A stretch of DNA of 64,000 nt. Origin: Epiperipatus broadwayi (Eukaryota; Onychophora; Udeonychophora; Euonychophora; Peripatidae). Under the pieces are notes generated by a model. That model did no database searches, was not told the DNA's origin, and was given only the letters and a program-made list of their open reading frames with translations. Shown here piece by piece: positions 49,687 to 62,605 of the stretch. Position 1 is the stretch's first letter. Each line of letters opens with the position of its first letter. The stretch covers positions 1,487,412 through 1,551,411 of the forward strand of contig JAQFVV010006335.1 of the NCBI GenBank assembly GCA_028023455.1, written 5' to 3'. The position numbers were made by a program, and so were the translations under genes.

Positions 49687-49737
<51 letters not shown>
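49411..49737. repeat. 161-bp tandem duplication ending in CA/TA tracts
   Basis: 'cataactatccctaaatcag' occurs at 49411 and 49572, exactly 161 bp apart. About 115 bp of non-repetitive sequence is duplicated with a single visible difference (ggctta against ggttta). Each copy then runs into (CA)n and (TA)n of different lengths. The duplication is young, and its boundaries lie in the microsatellite. Confidence 0.9.
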
Positions 49738-49739
<2 letters not shown>

Positions 49740-49741
<2 letters not shown>

Positions 49742-52700
49742 GATTTCATTTTATCTTAGATACAGTGAATATCCAATGTCTTCCCATGTTTAATGCTTTT
49801 TAAATTACTGATTTGTTTTAGAACTAATTCATCCCCTAATTAAATTTAATATTTTTATTTAACTATTTTGAATTAACATTCCTTTGCAAATTTCTTAATC
49901 TTATCCTGTCATTTTGATCAAACATTCTTTTGCCCTAATCTTTACAACAGAGATTTCCTATGAATGGTGACTAAGTCAATGCAAATAAATCAGCATCTAG
50001 ATCAATCATTACCATAGTGCACACACTCCATACTCATGTTCTTATGACATAATAATATTTTAATAATATTACCTTTCCAGGAAGTTCTCAGCTGGCTGTG
50101 GAAATAATTATTAGATAATTTCATATACACATTACTTACACTTAAACATTCTTAGGTTTTATTTAACCCTTAATTTAATGTTGATTAACTTTATAACTCT
50201 TGGCTCTAATTGATAAATCAAACTAGATCAACAAAACAATATTCAATGACACCAATCACACATACATTATCTGCATTCATCCTGACATCAAATTGAGTTT
50301 GCAACCTCATATATAACATTTATAATGATGCTTAATAATAACAGCTATCTATCATACACCTGTAAGGAATATCCAACATCAACATTAGGCAGGCCGTGAC
50401 CTGAATAAGAAAAAAACTTTTTCACTAAGGTTGAGATATGCTAGGATTTTTATCGCTAGTCATACAAAAAGACTTGGGTGTACCTATTACCACTGGCCAT
50501 TAATAATGAAACCTTCTTATGGTGTAGAGAATAATCAAGTAAAAAAAAAACTCTTCCACTGTGTTCAAATACTCTATGAATATAGCATCAATATCTTAGT
50601 GATCTAGATTTTTCTGGCTTGGTGGCAACCTTTTTGTCCATCCACAGTCTATACAGGTCGAAACATCAACCTCTACAAGTAAATCTTTCATATCTTTAAT
50701 ATTCTGGTGAATTAGTGCACTGGAATAAGAGCCAATAGATTTTCCAAGCATTAATCAGCTTGCATCTGACCTTAAATTTATGATCACGATAATAAGACAT
50801 AATAAGAAATGTGCATTAAAATTTTAAAACTATTTCCATGCACTTTTATAAGAAAATGATGGTGTTTTAGCTCAATAGTCATGCAATTTTATAAGTCTAA
50901 GCATTTGACAATAACTTATGATATGATTCATTCAAAACATTTCCCTCAATAATGATATCTCTCATTTTTTATTTTTTTTTCCCAAAAAATGTTTGTAAAG
51001 CATTTTAAATAAGGCACATCAGAACGACATGATATCAATTTCACCTACTCCCAAAATGACGATGATAGCAAAAGCATTTATAATAAACACATACAAAATC
51101 ATCTGATATCAATATTTCTACCCCCAAAATAACACAATTATAATTATAACATGAATTAATTTTAAAATGAATATACATGATAAAACATAAAGAAAGAAAT
51201 TCTTTTTTTTTTAAATTAAATGTCCTACATAAATAGCGAATAAAAAAAATTATACTTATATAAAGTTCTTTGGAAGTGTCCATTGGGTTCCTGGTTTCCA
51301 TTTTTCCCTTTTTTCCTCCTTAATTTGTTTGTATGATTACATGAGTCTATGTAGCAAAAAGTTCTTGTGATGGGGTTTGATTCCTATGCCATCAGATATA
51401 TGATTTGTATACTGCTGAAATGAGTTCCTAATTTTTAATTTTATGTAGATTACAATTAAACTGCATTCATTTACATTTTCCAAGATATAAGTCCATTTCT
51501 GATTGTCTTTTTCCTTTTTTAAATTCATTTTTATATTCAAATTGAACACTTTTATATACATATCAAACTTCTGGGTTTTAAATTTTACCATTTGCTGATC
51601 CAATCATGACCATTGACTAACTTCCAGAGATTAAAGTGTGCACCCACTTAAAAATTTATTCAATAGACATTGTCTTTTACACTTTCAATTTTAAATTTAG
51701 CAAAGTTGTTTTTAAGAGACAAAAGAGTAATAATAAATGATTTTTTTTAAAAGAAAATATCTCTCTTAAATTTTATAGCAAAGTTTCTCTCTAAATCAAT
51801 GAAAGAAAAACTTGCAAGCAGAAAGTTTCAGATAGAAAGCCCCCCTTCTGCTAAACAACAGAGATTTAATAGAGTCTGCCATCTGGTCATTCTCTTTTCT
51901 TAATTAATTGACTTTGTTCCCTTTTTCTCTGGTCAATTTTAACCTTTTGCTCTTTTAGAAAAACCATGCCAAATTCACTTCTGCATTCTAACAGATAATT
52001 ACCAATTAATTTTTACATTCAGCAGATATAATTATCAATCAATTTTACACACAACAGACTATAACCTGTTAATTGTACATTCAAATTCCTTGATGAAATT
52101 TATATCATTTAAATGGCTCTGCTAATTTACTTTGTAATACAACATGCATGATAAAACAAAAGACAGAGTGTTCTTTCTTTAAAATCAATAACAGAGAGCT
52201 CTCTCTCTCTTTTTATGTTATCCATTATAATAGCAATAAAAATATATATAGCAGACCAATTTTAAACCCATATTTTGAATTAAAACTTGGCTGTGAATAA
52301 TAAACTTATTAAAATGACTTAATTTCTTATTTAAAGATTTCCTTACAACATGACAAGGAATGATTAATAATTGTGAATTTTACAATTAAATTCACAATTA
52401 GATTAAATACACACACACACATTACATGTATACAATTCTCCAATTAAACCAATTTAATATTTTAATCTTTAATTATTATAACAATTATTTTTTAACTCAA
52501 TCTTATGAACTATTTATTTCTAAATTATTAATATAAAATTCTGACCAATCATTATCACTATTTACTGTAGTTTTAAAGGTCACACATCCCTCCTTCTTCT
52601 CAGTCGACTTATTAACTTATGTATAAATCTTGATTTTCTAAAATATATTTTTAATACTAACTTGACCCATAAATTAAAATAAAATAATCTTTTGGTTAAA

Positions 52701-53290
52701 AATATCTTAATGATAAATTTTCAGATTGCCTATTAAGTCAAATGTATGCAATCCCTATAAATATGGGTTCAAACATAGGCTTGGCTAAAAATTTTGTATA
52801 TCAAAGAAAAGAAATATATAAACTATGAGGAAAATTTTTATTGAACCTTATCTTGCATAGTTAACTCAAAAAATGGAGTGTTGAGCAAGCCCAAGGGATA
52901 CAATATATATTTGATTAAATTTATATCTATCATGAATTTGAATTTTTTTTACCCTAACTTTTTTATATCTATAATAACAATATACAATATCATAGACAAA
53001 ATATATGTTATTAATAATAAAATGATTAATGAAATACTAAAAAAAAAATCCATAACAAGCATAGTTTTAATTGTTCAACACGAGCCTATTGTTATTCCAG
53101 AAATTAAACGAAGTTGAAGACAAACTTTGATACTTATTTTCATCATGTATCTATATTCCTTATACTTTATTGATTAATGGTGCTATTCAATGACTAACAC
53201 ATGGGAAGTCCAATTTAGAATATGATTCTCATAATAATTCATAAATCAAAATTTAGGTTGGCATTTAATTTACTTTTGATAAAATGCTAC
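49740..53290. other. AT-rich DNA, nothing assigned
   Basis: Several short Ile/Phe/Lys-rich open frames (51041-51301, 51337-51603, 52878-53117) without motifs. No repeats that I could match elsewhere in the window. Confidence 0.45.
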
Positions 53291-53297
53291 AATTCAG

Positions 53298-53367
53298 CTT
53301 ATATATATATATATATTGTAACCGACGGTATTCTATATTTACCTAGCATACTATATATATATATAAT

Positions 53368-53407
<40 letters not shown>

Positions 53408-53415
53408 GCCATTAC
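53298..53415. repeat. Cluster of TA tracts with palindromic edges
   Basis: Three TA runs in about 120 bp. The first ends in TTGTAAC. The third is enclosed by TAATGGCA (53364-53371) and its inverted partner TGCCATTA at 53406-53413. Confidence 0.85.
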
Positions 53416-53419
53416 AATT

Positions 53420-56295
53420 TAGTCACTAGATAAATTTATAGTAATGTGCATGTAGAAAAGGTAAACCAAAAATCATCATCATAATTTTATATAACCATAA
53501 AAGAAGCTGTAGGGAATCCAAGTTCAAACCCTACCAGATCAAAATTTTAAACGCTTTAGACAGAAAGAATGGGTCAACAATTACATGCTTTACTTGTTTG
53601 TGTGTTGATAGAAAGGTAATACACACATTTAAACTATTTAATATTTAAATTTTCTGTTAAAAAGCAAAGTTATAATGCATACATATAGGCAATGTATGTG
53701 TGAATTATTTATTTGTTTTATATTTCAAATATTCAACATTTTAACTTTCTTTAAAACTAAGCTATGCTTGATCAATTCTAACATTTTATTCTATACTTCT
53801 ATTTTGCTTTTCTTTAATTATAAGTGGGATTTAAAAGTTACAGATTTAATTAAATAATTGGGTTATAATTACTAGGCTAGCAATTATAGTATTTAAGGTT
53901 AGTTTATGAATGATTTGAAAGAATGAAGGATGTGTGTACATTACATACAAAATTTTACATTTCCTAAATATTGAAAGAAAAGGAAGTATTAAATCTGTTA
54001 AATTATTTTTTTTTGTACAATTGTTTGTTAAAAGAGGAAATCTGTTTAATCAGATATCGATCTTTGTAGTAAATTTTTTGTAAATGATTGTCACTTTGGA
54101 AGCTTATAATGAGTCAGAACTATAATTTTTGAAATCTTATCAAGATCTAAAGAAGGAAGCTCAAAGATTTGAAGTGTTACCTGGATGTTAAAAAGAAAGA
54201 AAAAACAAAAGAAAGGAAATAAGAATTGAGTCTATTTTTTTTTTAAAACAAAAGTGTCTGGAAAAAGGATTAAACTTTTCAGTTGAAAAATACTTTGGTT
54301 GAAAATAAATTAGAGATCTAATTAAAACAAATTTGTCCAAAAATAGCAAGTGATGCTATCTCTGATTGGTTAAGGTAGCTAAAAATTGGATATAAAAAGC
54401 TGTCTTGATTTATTATTATTATTGTGATTGATTCAGATATTAAACTATAATATTGAACGTTGAAAATATAAGAGATGGCGGGCTAGAAAAATTATATGTA
54501 TATTCCATTTGCCAGACCATCTGGGGAAGCTGCACATCACATAGGAAAGAAAAGATGTGTCTAAAATAATATTCTACACCTTTCAACTGACCAGATAAAT
54601 AAGATGTTTTAATAGAAGTAAGAAAGCATTCACCTGCATTCAAAGAAGATGAATTAATCTACTGATAAATATTAATCATCAAGTCCAATTAATTGTTACA
54701 ACAACTGATTTTAAACTCAAGAAAATTTACAAATGGGGAAACAACTGCTGTATTTCATCCACATGCTTGACAGGAAAAGAAGAAAAATTAATATAATGAT
54801 TTCCAAATTATCCACTAAAGCAAATAACCTCAATAGAGTCACCATCATCAAATAGTTATCAACCTCAAGAAAGAGATTGTTCCCAGTAAAACGGAAATGG
54901 TAGCTGAGAAATATAAGCATTATACAAGACAAGTTTGAACCCTTGGAAATTCGCCACAAGCAAAAGATCGGTAATATGACTTTTTATATCTATTTTCTTT
55001 ATGATATCAGTCTTAATAAATATTTTAGCAATAAAGTGGTATATTTTTATTTAAAGAACTTTTAAAGACTATTCAGATCGATTAAAACAAGAATGTCTTA
55101 CTAATAATAACTTTGAGCTTCATAAATTATCTTGAATGTATCAAAATTATATGTTTATTAATTTTACAGTTATGAAATATGAATATGTAAAACAATTTTT
55201 TTTTTATGGTATTATGATTTTAGTTTTAACTAATATTATTATTTTGGTTTTAAATAATATTTTGTTATTATGGGATAAAACACGCACATACATAATAATA
55301 TTTTTATATGTGTATAATTGGAAGTGAATGTGGAATAATGAGTAGTATTAGAATATTAGATTATTTTGTTTCAAGTTCAGTATAGATTTCAGCGCTTGGA
55401 AGGGAGGGGGAGAAAATAATTTAAAACTTTTTTTCTAAAACTAGCTCTTTCAATTTTACTAACATTTTTTTTTTATTCTATTTACATGTTGGATTTTTTA
55501 GGTATGTGTGTTAATGAGCAGATAATATTTTGTGTCTTGAAATACTTTTCATGGTTAATGTGACGTCCAACTTAATACAAAATACATTTGAAGGGAAAGG
55601 GGGAAGAACGTGAAATTAATCTGAGGATTGTAATATAATCAATTATTATTATTATTATTCATGTCAATTTTTATATTTATCTAGAAATTTTTCTGTATAT
55701 GTTAGAAATGTAGTAATAAATATTAGTTTGTTTTATTAAACGAGGCGTATATATTTCATTAAGTGTAGTCTTGGTTAAGTGTGATTATTCATCATCATCA
55801 ATGGTTGAATATTGGTTATTTAAGATATAATTAAGTATGCTAAAATTAAGCAATAATTATGCATTTCTTTATAAAATTTAGTTTTATGTTTAGGCTTAGT
55901 CCTAGAGCTGTAATTGAAACCCTTGTCATTATCGTTATTATTATCATCATCATCATCGTCATCAACCTTTTAATTAATGAGCTGTTTAACTGTTTAAAGG
56001 CCATAAATAAATATTGATTTTATAATATTTAGTGATTTCTTAGTATTATTATAACCACATCCCATCATCTATTTCATGCAAGGATGAGTGAATTGCCATC
56101 CTAAATTAGTTATATATAATCTGAGCTAGTGAACTTATAAAAATGTTGAAACACATTTGTTATGTTAAGATCTGAGAAATGATTTATGTCTAGTATACTC
56201 CACTTTGGTTTATAGAGGTTTTACTTTTACCTAAATATTAGTGCATATAGTGATATGGCTCAAAAAGCAAAATCTTCCATTTTTATTATAAATAA
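53420..56295. other. AT-rich DNA, nothing firmly assigned
   Basis: Minus-strand open frames at 54440-54643 and 54717-54959 are hydrophobic and unrecognised. Near 54389 'atataaaaag' resembles a TATA box, but in such AT-rich DNA this has little weight. A run of 'atcatc' triplets lies near 55940-55965. Confidence 0.4.
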
Positions 56296-56299
56296 AGTA

Positions 56300-56392
56300 C
56301 CAAGAAGGGATTCAAACCCGGTACATGTAAAAGGTTATCAGATATAACCGTGTCTAGATTCAGATAATCTAGTGGCGCCCTGCTAGACCATA
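56300..56392 (-). repeat. Second tRNA-like (SINE head) sequence
   Basis: On the minus strand 'TGGTCTAGCAGGG' (56390-56378) resembles an A box and 'GGTTTGAATCC' (56318-56308) a B box, 72 bp apart, longer than in a normal tRNA. A self-complementary 'ctagattcagataatctag' lies between them. It is probably a SINE head or tRNA relic and is unrelated in detail to the one at 22803. Confidence 0.4.
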
Positions 56393-56597
56393 TTCACTTA
56401 GTATTTGTTTAAACATGCACTTAACATCAAACCAAGAAATGAAAGTGGATAAGATTACTGTTTGTATACCTGAGTTATATTTTATTGAATTACTAGTGTA
56501 CTCACTTCACGTGATTGTTTTAATACATTGCTATAATAATTTGCTTATAATTCTTGATAGAGTTATATTTTGAACCTTTACTTAGTTATATCTTTTG

Positions 56598-56662
56598 AAC
56601 TCTTTATTTAGGTTACAATATATATATATATATATATATATATTGTAACCTAAATAAAGAGT

Positions 56663-56700
<38 letters not shown>
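56598..56700. repeat. Perfect TA-centred palindrome plus adjacent TA tract
   Basis: 'aactctttatttaggttaca' at 56598 is perfectly inverted as 'tgtaacctaaataaagagtt' ending at 56663, with TA repeats between, giving two 33-bp arms with no loop. A further TA tract follows (56665-56700). Confidence 0.95.
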
Positions 56701-56702
<2 letters not shown>

Positions 56703-56709
56703 ATCAATT

Positions 56710-57985
56710 CTGCTTATAATGAATTTTTGAATATGCCATTTTAAAAAAAAAATTGCACCAACATGAATTTTCTGCAATGCTGAGAATATTTTATATGAAA
56801 AGTTTCAATAAATATTTTATACACTTTACATTCAGTATCTTCATTTGTATTATTTTCTTAGGTAGGTATAAGTTTTTACTATATTTTTATTCTACTGCAA
56901 TATAACATTTTTCTTTTTTTTTAATTTTATCTTCTATACATAATGAAATTAATATATTACTTGAATTGTGATATTTGAAATTACCTTTCGTATTATATTT
57001 CATACTAGTTTGGAACATGCCATGTCTTACAAATACAAAACAACGATAAAAGACATTGAGTATCCAATTATAAAGTTCTGCTTACTTTAAATTCATTGGC
57101 CTGAAAACACAAATAATTTTATTTTTTTTCATCTTGCTGTCCCAAATAATTTATAATTATCTTTATATTGTGTACATTAAATATAATAACATGTAAAATA
57201 CAGAACAAAACTTTATGGTTACAAATTTCTTGTTTTTTGTATGTTTGAAATCCATTTTTAATGGGATATTTGTTTCTAAGATGTGTACCAGCTTTATATA
57301 TGAACCTTGACAATTACGAATTGACAAAAAGTGGTGTATCATGTAGAAGATCAAATGGGTCATCTCCTCTATTACTTTCATGTTAAAAAAAATAATTTCA
57401 TTTTCAATCCAATTCAAAATTTTACTTTGTTAATTTTTCAATTATACTATGTTAGATGTTGTTATTGTTACTCTCCTGTTTTTTTTTTTTGTACTTTTTG
57501 TTCTCCCTCAACTCTTGCTTGCTGTTCACTTATCTATAAACTTTTATGAAAGAGGATTATGGTACAAAATAACAAATCAATTAAATCAGTATACATGCAT
57601 ACATTAACTTATAATTAATAATTCTTCATCTATAAGCATGAGTTATAATTAATTAAACCATTCAAAATTATTTTAAATCATAATAAAATATGCTTTAACA
57701 TTAATTATAAACCTTAATTTAAAATAATTATAAGATATCAATATTTTTTTGAAATTAATAATGACACTAATAAATTATTATATTTTTGATACTATCGGAC
57801 ATTAGTCCATCTGACAGACTGCATATTAAATCTCATACACAAACAGACAGATGGCTTAGCATATCTTGAACAGTATTAGTCTTTATCACTCTCAGGAAAT
57901 TTATTGATAATAGTATTTTATTTTTATAATAAAATTTGGAAACTACGATAACAACCCACTGATATAATATACCCATTTAATACTG
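56710..57985. other. AT-rich DNA, nothing assigned
   Basis: Short overlapping open frames on both strands near 57100-57550 without motifs. Confidence 0.5.

Positions 57986-57987
<2 letters not shown>

Positions 57988-58061
<74 letters not shown>
57988..58061. repeat. (TA)n microsatellite
   Basis: About 74 bp of TA. A second tract of about 57 bp follows at 58150-58206, with about 90 bp of unrelated AT-rich DNA between them. Confidence 0.96.
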
Positions 58062-58064
<3 letters not shown>

Positions 58065-58145
58065 TTATTACCAATTAAAATTTAAAATTTTATATAATTG
58101 AACATTTAAATAGAGCTTGATAAACATTGAGCTCAACTATAAGGT

Positions 58146-58209
<64 letters not shown>

Positions 58210-58349
58210 CTAAATAACTAATTGATCTTTGTTAAGTTTGGAGATGCTGCTGCAATGTTTTCACCTAATGCACACATTTTTCATTATTCCATGAAACCTA
58301 ATAATATAAATATTTTCAAATCAATATAACATTACATGACCATCATTTC

Positions 58350-58730
58350 AAATGCTTACACAATCCATTAATGCAGTGGCAACTTTCTCCATACATTATT
58401 GTCATCTACTGCTAACCATACTGATCAATGGATGCTAGAAGATTAGTGCATCAAAATCCCTATTTTGTCCCTATTCATCCAGATTGTCTAGACTCATTTA
58501 GAACTTAAGACTTTTATCCATGAGGAGCCTTGGATATAAAAGAACAGTGTACTCATAAGAATGGTTTTTACTAATTAAAGCTATTAGCAGAACTTTATCT
58601 GGAAATATTGAATGAGTAGGCCCTAGAAAGTGATCATGATGTATTAACTTTCTAGCATCTTTTGATTACTATTGCTTGCACTATTAGTAGTTTAAATCCA
58701 TGAAGATTATTGTTTAATATATATCAACTC
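58350..58730. repeat. Diverged copy of the 13.5-14.3 kb dispersed repeat, with inverted part
   Basis: 'tgatcaatggatgctagaag', 'catcaaaatccctattt', 'ctattcatcca' and 'ccatgaggagccttgga' correspond to blocks of the copies at 13550 and 14000. From about 58600 inverted blocks follow ('gaatgagtaggccctagaaa'), as in the copy at 14205. The conserved plus-then-inverted order suggests fold-back is intrinsic to the family. Confidence 0.6.
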
Positions 58731-58931
58731 CAATTAACACTTAATTTAAATCAATAAAATATCAACAACATATTTTCAAAGCTCATTCAAATAATAAGAG
58801 GAAATTTTATTTCCATTTATTATGTAATTGATATATCCATAAAACATTGCTTATATTGTATGGTAATGTTAAGATTGACTGGGGATGATTTGATTTACTT
58901 ATGATATCCAATTAGCTGTATTTAATTATTG

Positions 58932-58933
<2 letters not shown>

Positions 58934-59017
<84 letters not shown>
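58934..59017. repeat. (TA)n microsatellite bordering the PLE pair
   Basis: About 84 bp of TA with one interruption. It abuts the left end of the PLE pair; another TA tract at 60766-60784 lies just beyond the right end. Confidence 0.96.
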
Positions 59018-59021
<4 letters not shown>

Positions 59022-59091
59022 GGTATGGACCGTGTACTATTTTGCATTACAATCTGATATTTCGGTGGACTAGCAACCACCACTATCAAGG

Positions 59092-59750
59092 TTAACTTTT
59101 GAAAGAACAATCATTAGATCTCAAAGAATAATATGACTCAGGGCCAGATGAGAAGTGAGATTCAACTTGAATTAGTTCAGCATTCACAATATGAGGCTTA
59201 TCAAAATGTTTATTTCCCTCAGTTTTTTCACCTATTAATTTCAAGTTAATATTACATAAAATGATAGGTTTCCACATAGCTGGAATACATTTTGCTTTGT
59301 CAGCCCTATTTAAAACAGTAGGTCTCTTTAATATTTCATTTGACTCTCTAATGGTTTTTAAATCATATCTTTCCAAATTAGCAAGTATTTTTGTATTGCC
59401 AAAATCAGGTTTGTGACCAATTTCTAAAAAATGGGAAGTAAAAACTGATGTCCTAATTTTTTGATTAAAAGCATTTCTATGTTCCTTAATTCTGATATTT
59501 ATTCATCTATTAGAATGACCCACATAGACTTTTAAGCACTGCACACATGGAATTTCATAAACTCCTTGGTGTTCCAAAAATATTCTGTCTTTATGTTTAT
59601 ATAAAAATCACTATTTTTTTTTTTTGCCAGTAGAAAAAGTAGTCTTTATATTAAATAAATATAGTCTTCTACTGATTTTATCAGTAACCTCTTTAATGTA
59701 AGGTAAAATTACTCTATTAAAAAAGGAATTATCAATTCCATCCTCTTTTT
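59092..59750 (-). pseudogene. PLE GIY-YIG endonuclease, left copy
   Basis: Minus strand: 'YEIPCVQCLKVYVGH' region (about 59,530-59,570), 'RIKEHRNAFNQKI' near 59,470, 'FLEIGHKPDFGNTKILANLE' near 59,390, 'LKRPTVLNRADKAKCIPAMW' near 59,300, ending 'YYSLRSNDCSFKS' at 59092. The GIY-YIG domain with its Cys pair is followed by the conserved 'KILxxE' block. At least one stop (after YVGHSNR) breaks the domain. The open tail is 59092-59376. Confidence 0.8.
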
Positions 59751-59784
59751 TCAATATCAGTTTACAATTTTTTTCTGTAGCAAA

Positions 59785-60654
59785 AAATCTTTTAAGAAGA
59801 GCTTATAATTTATCGGATAAAGAACATCTTACTCAAGAAATAAAACTTACAAAAAATATTCTACTTTTTAATAATTATAATAAAAACATCATATGTAAGG
59901 CTTTACATAATATTATTACTAAAAAGAAAAAAGAGAATAGAATTGACAATTTCTATTTTAATAGAGTAATTTTGCCTTACATTAAAGGAGTTACTGATAA
60001 AATCAGTAGAAGACTATCTTGTTTTAATATAAAGATTACTTTTTCTACTGGCAAAAAAATTGGTAATTTTTAATATAAACTTAAAGACAGAATATTTTTG
60101 GAACACCAAGGAGTTCATGAAATTCCATGTGTGCAGTGCTCAAGAAGCTATGTGGGTCATTGTAGTAGACAAATAAATGGCAGAATTAAGGAGCATAGAA
60201 ATGCTTTTAATCAAAAAATTAGCACATCAGTTTTTACTTCCCATATTTTAGAAATTGCTCACAAACCTGATTTTGACTATACAAAAATACTTGCTAATTT
60301 GGAAAGACATCATTTAAGAACCATTAGAGAGTTGAATGAAATATTAAAGATACCTACTGTTTTAAATAGGGCTGACAAAGCACAACGTATTCCAGCTATG
60401 TGGAAAATGAAATATTAAAGAGACCTACTGTTTTAAATAGGGCTGACAAAGTACAATGTATTCCAGCTATGTGGAAATCTCTCATTTTATCTAATATTAA
60501 CTTGAAATTAATAGGTGAAAAAACTGAGGGAAATAAACATTTTGATAAGCCTCATATTGTGAATGCTGAAGTACTTCAAGTTGAATCTCACTTCTCATCT
60601 CACACTGAGTCACACTATTCTTTGAGATCTAATGATTGTTCTTTCAAAAGTTAA
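59785..60654 (+). pseudogene. PLE linker and GIY-YIG endonuclease, right copy
   Basis: Plus strand: linker 'VAKNLLRRAYNLSDKEHLTQ' and 'VILPYIKGVTDKISRRL' (59,785-60,020), a stop after 'GNF' near 60,070, then 'VHEIPCVQCSRSYVGHCSRQ' and 'GRIKEHRNAF' (60,110-60,210), 'YTKILANLERHHLRTIRELN' (60,280-60,335) and the C-terminus ending 'HYSLRSNDCSFKS' at 60654. A 71-bp tandem duplication (units starting at 60336 and 60407) repeats the 'PTVLNRADK..xIPAMWK' block and shifts the frame. Two long open pieces survive, 60098-60418 and 60400-60654. Confidence 0.82.
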
Positions 60655-60789
60655 CCTTAATAATGGTGGTTGCTAGTCTGTCAAAATATCGGATTGTAAT
60701 GCAAAATAATACAAGGTTCATACCCAAAAATATTTTTTTATCTACATCATATAACAGTGAAAATATTATATATATATATATATACTTAT

Positions 60790-62600
60790 TAAATCTGTCA
60801 ACACTTAGACAATATCAATAACAATCAGTAATCTCAACTGTTGTCAAGGCAACAATATTTACATATTTAAAGTATGAGGGGTGGAACTATTAAAATTGTA
60901 ATACTCAATGTATACCAATAACAGATAATAAAAACAAGCTAAATATAACTTATAAAAGAACAAAAATTACTCAATGTGGTTACCTTAATTTTCCAGATAC
61001 TTCTGATTGGTGAATTACTGTTTAAGCTATGCATATTCTTTTAATTTTTGTTACATACTCACAACTCTATTATCATTGTAAGTGAACAAGGTTTTGAATT
61101 TCAAATGCCACTTAAAAATGATTTTCCATCCTTATATCACAACTACATTTTCAACATTTTATTTGTTTGTTCTTTCTACCACTTGGTGACACTAGCTGCA
61201 AATTGCTACCCATAATTCAATTCAACTTTAAAGATTAATACATAATTAACATCTTTAGAAATATATGTATATATTTTATTGACAATCCTGACATATATTA
61301 ATTTCAGTTATAAAATAATTTATTGTATTGTGTTTGAAGGATAGTATAGTATAATGTGGCCAAATATAATATTTATTTCAAATATCAAAAATGAAATACA
61401 GGGGTGAGCGAGCAAAAAGATGTTATTGACATCATTAAAAGAGTTAAGAAATTAAAGAGGAGTTAGGCTGGGTATACTGTTTGAAGAGATGATAATAGAT
61501 GTACAGATAAAATCTTAAACTGCATTTCAAGAAAATGTAAAAGATCTAGAAAAAGTCCACATAAGGTGAGATGGGGTCGTATGGAAAAAAAGAGGCTACA
61601 TATCTGAGAAGATTGCTTGAACTTGGAGTGACCTTCATCCTATAGCGATAATTATTGATATTGATGAATATAGTGTGGCATTTGATTTAGTATATATATA
61701 TCAAATTAAATCCCACATTCTTTTTATTTTAAGATAAAACAACATTTAAATATTCCACTTCAAGCAAAGTCTGAATTTACCAATAATTAAAGAACAGGGG
61801 AGAAGAAAGCATTATTCATGAAGTTTGCCAGTTATTTATTGACTGATGAATTTTAGCAGTTGCCCATATTTGTTTTATAATTTTTAAAAAGTATTTATAA
61901 ACCTGTTTACCAATCAATATTAGATTGGCATTTGGATTATAAGTTACCCAATTACTCTTCACCCCCCAAAAAAAAATTGAATGTAATTGCACCTTATATA
62001 ACATTCATTCATATTTGAACTGGATTTAAAGTCAGGTATAAATGTGAAGATGCACTACCGGTATATCCTCTTACCTTTTAAATTGGTGAAATGTAAATCC
62101 TATTTTAATTATTATTTTATTAACTAAAATTATAAAACTATAATTATACTAATTCAAATAATTGTCGTATTTTATTTAAATATTGTGTATATATAAGATT
62201 TTTTTAAAGAAACTTACTAATTTGTTATTTTGACTCTAATTTATTTAATTTGAAAGTAAATTGACTTGTGGTAAGTATTTGAAATAAACTAATATACTCC
62301 GACTTTTTAAAAGTAAGATTGATAAAGATTAAATTATCTGGAAACTGAAAGGTTAAATGTTAACTGGACTGGCATTATTTCTTTCTGTCATTGCGTTCTT
62401 TGACAGCTTAAGCCAGAATAGCTGTTAATGTCATGTCACCTACAACAATTCAAGAAAATCTTTATTGTAACCTTATATTTTTTTATGTTTTTAAGTCTTT
62501 ATTTAATATCTTATTTAGATTATCGATTGTGTATTTTAATTCATTTGTGAATATGAAATCTATTAATAATTAAAATATAAATATATTGTCTATACTAAAT
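60790..62600. other. AT-rich DNA, nothing assigned
   Basis: No supported feature. A short TA tract lies near 61692-61702. Confidence 0.5.
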
Positions 62601-62605
62601 GTGAT

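Larger units (their letters stand above)
59018..60730. mobile_element. Head-to-head pair of Penelope-like element fragments
   Basis: The left half (59018 to about 59750, minus) and right half (about 59785-60730, plus) are the same PLE 3' region in opposite orientation. Both outer ends have the same sequence inverted ('gggtatggac' left, 'catacccaaa' right) next to TA tracts. This minus-then-plus layout with TA borders is the one seen in the retrozyme insertions. PLEs are known for inverted partial copies at the 5' end of an insertion, so one 5'-truncated insertion event could explain it. Confidence 0.8.

Noticed and set aside
54380-54400. TATA box of a host promoter
   Set aside because: 'atataaaaag' is expected by chance many times in DNA this AT-rich, and no gene follows.
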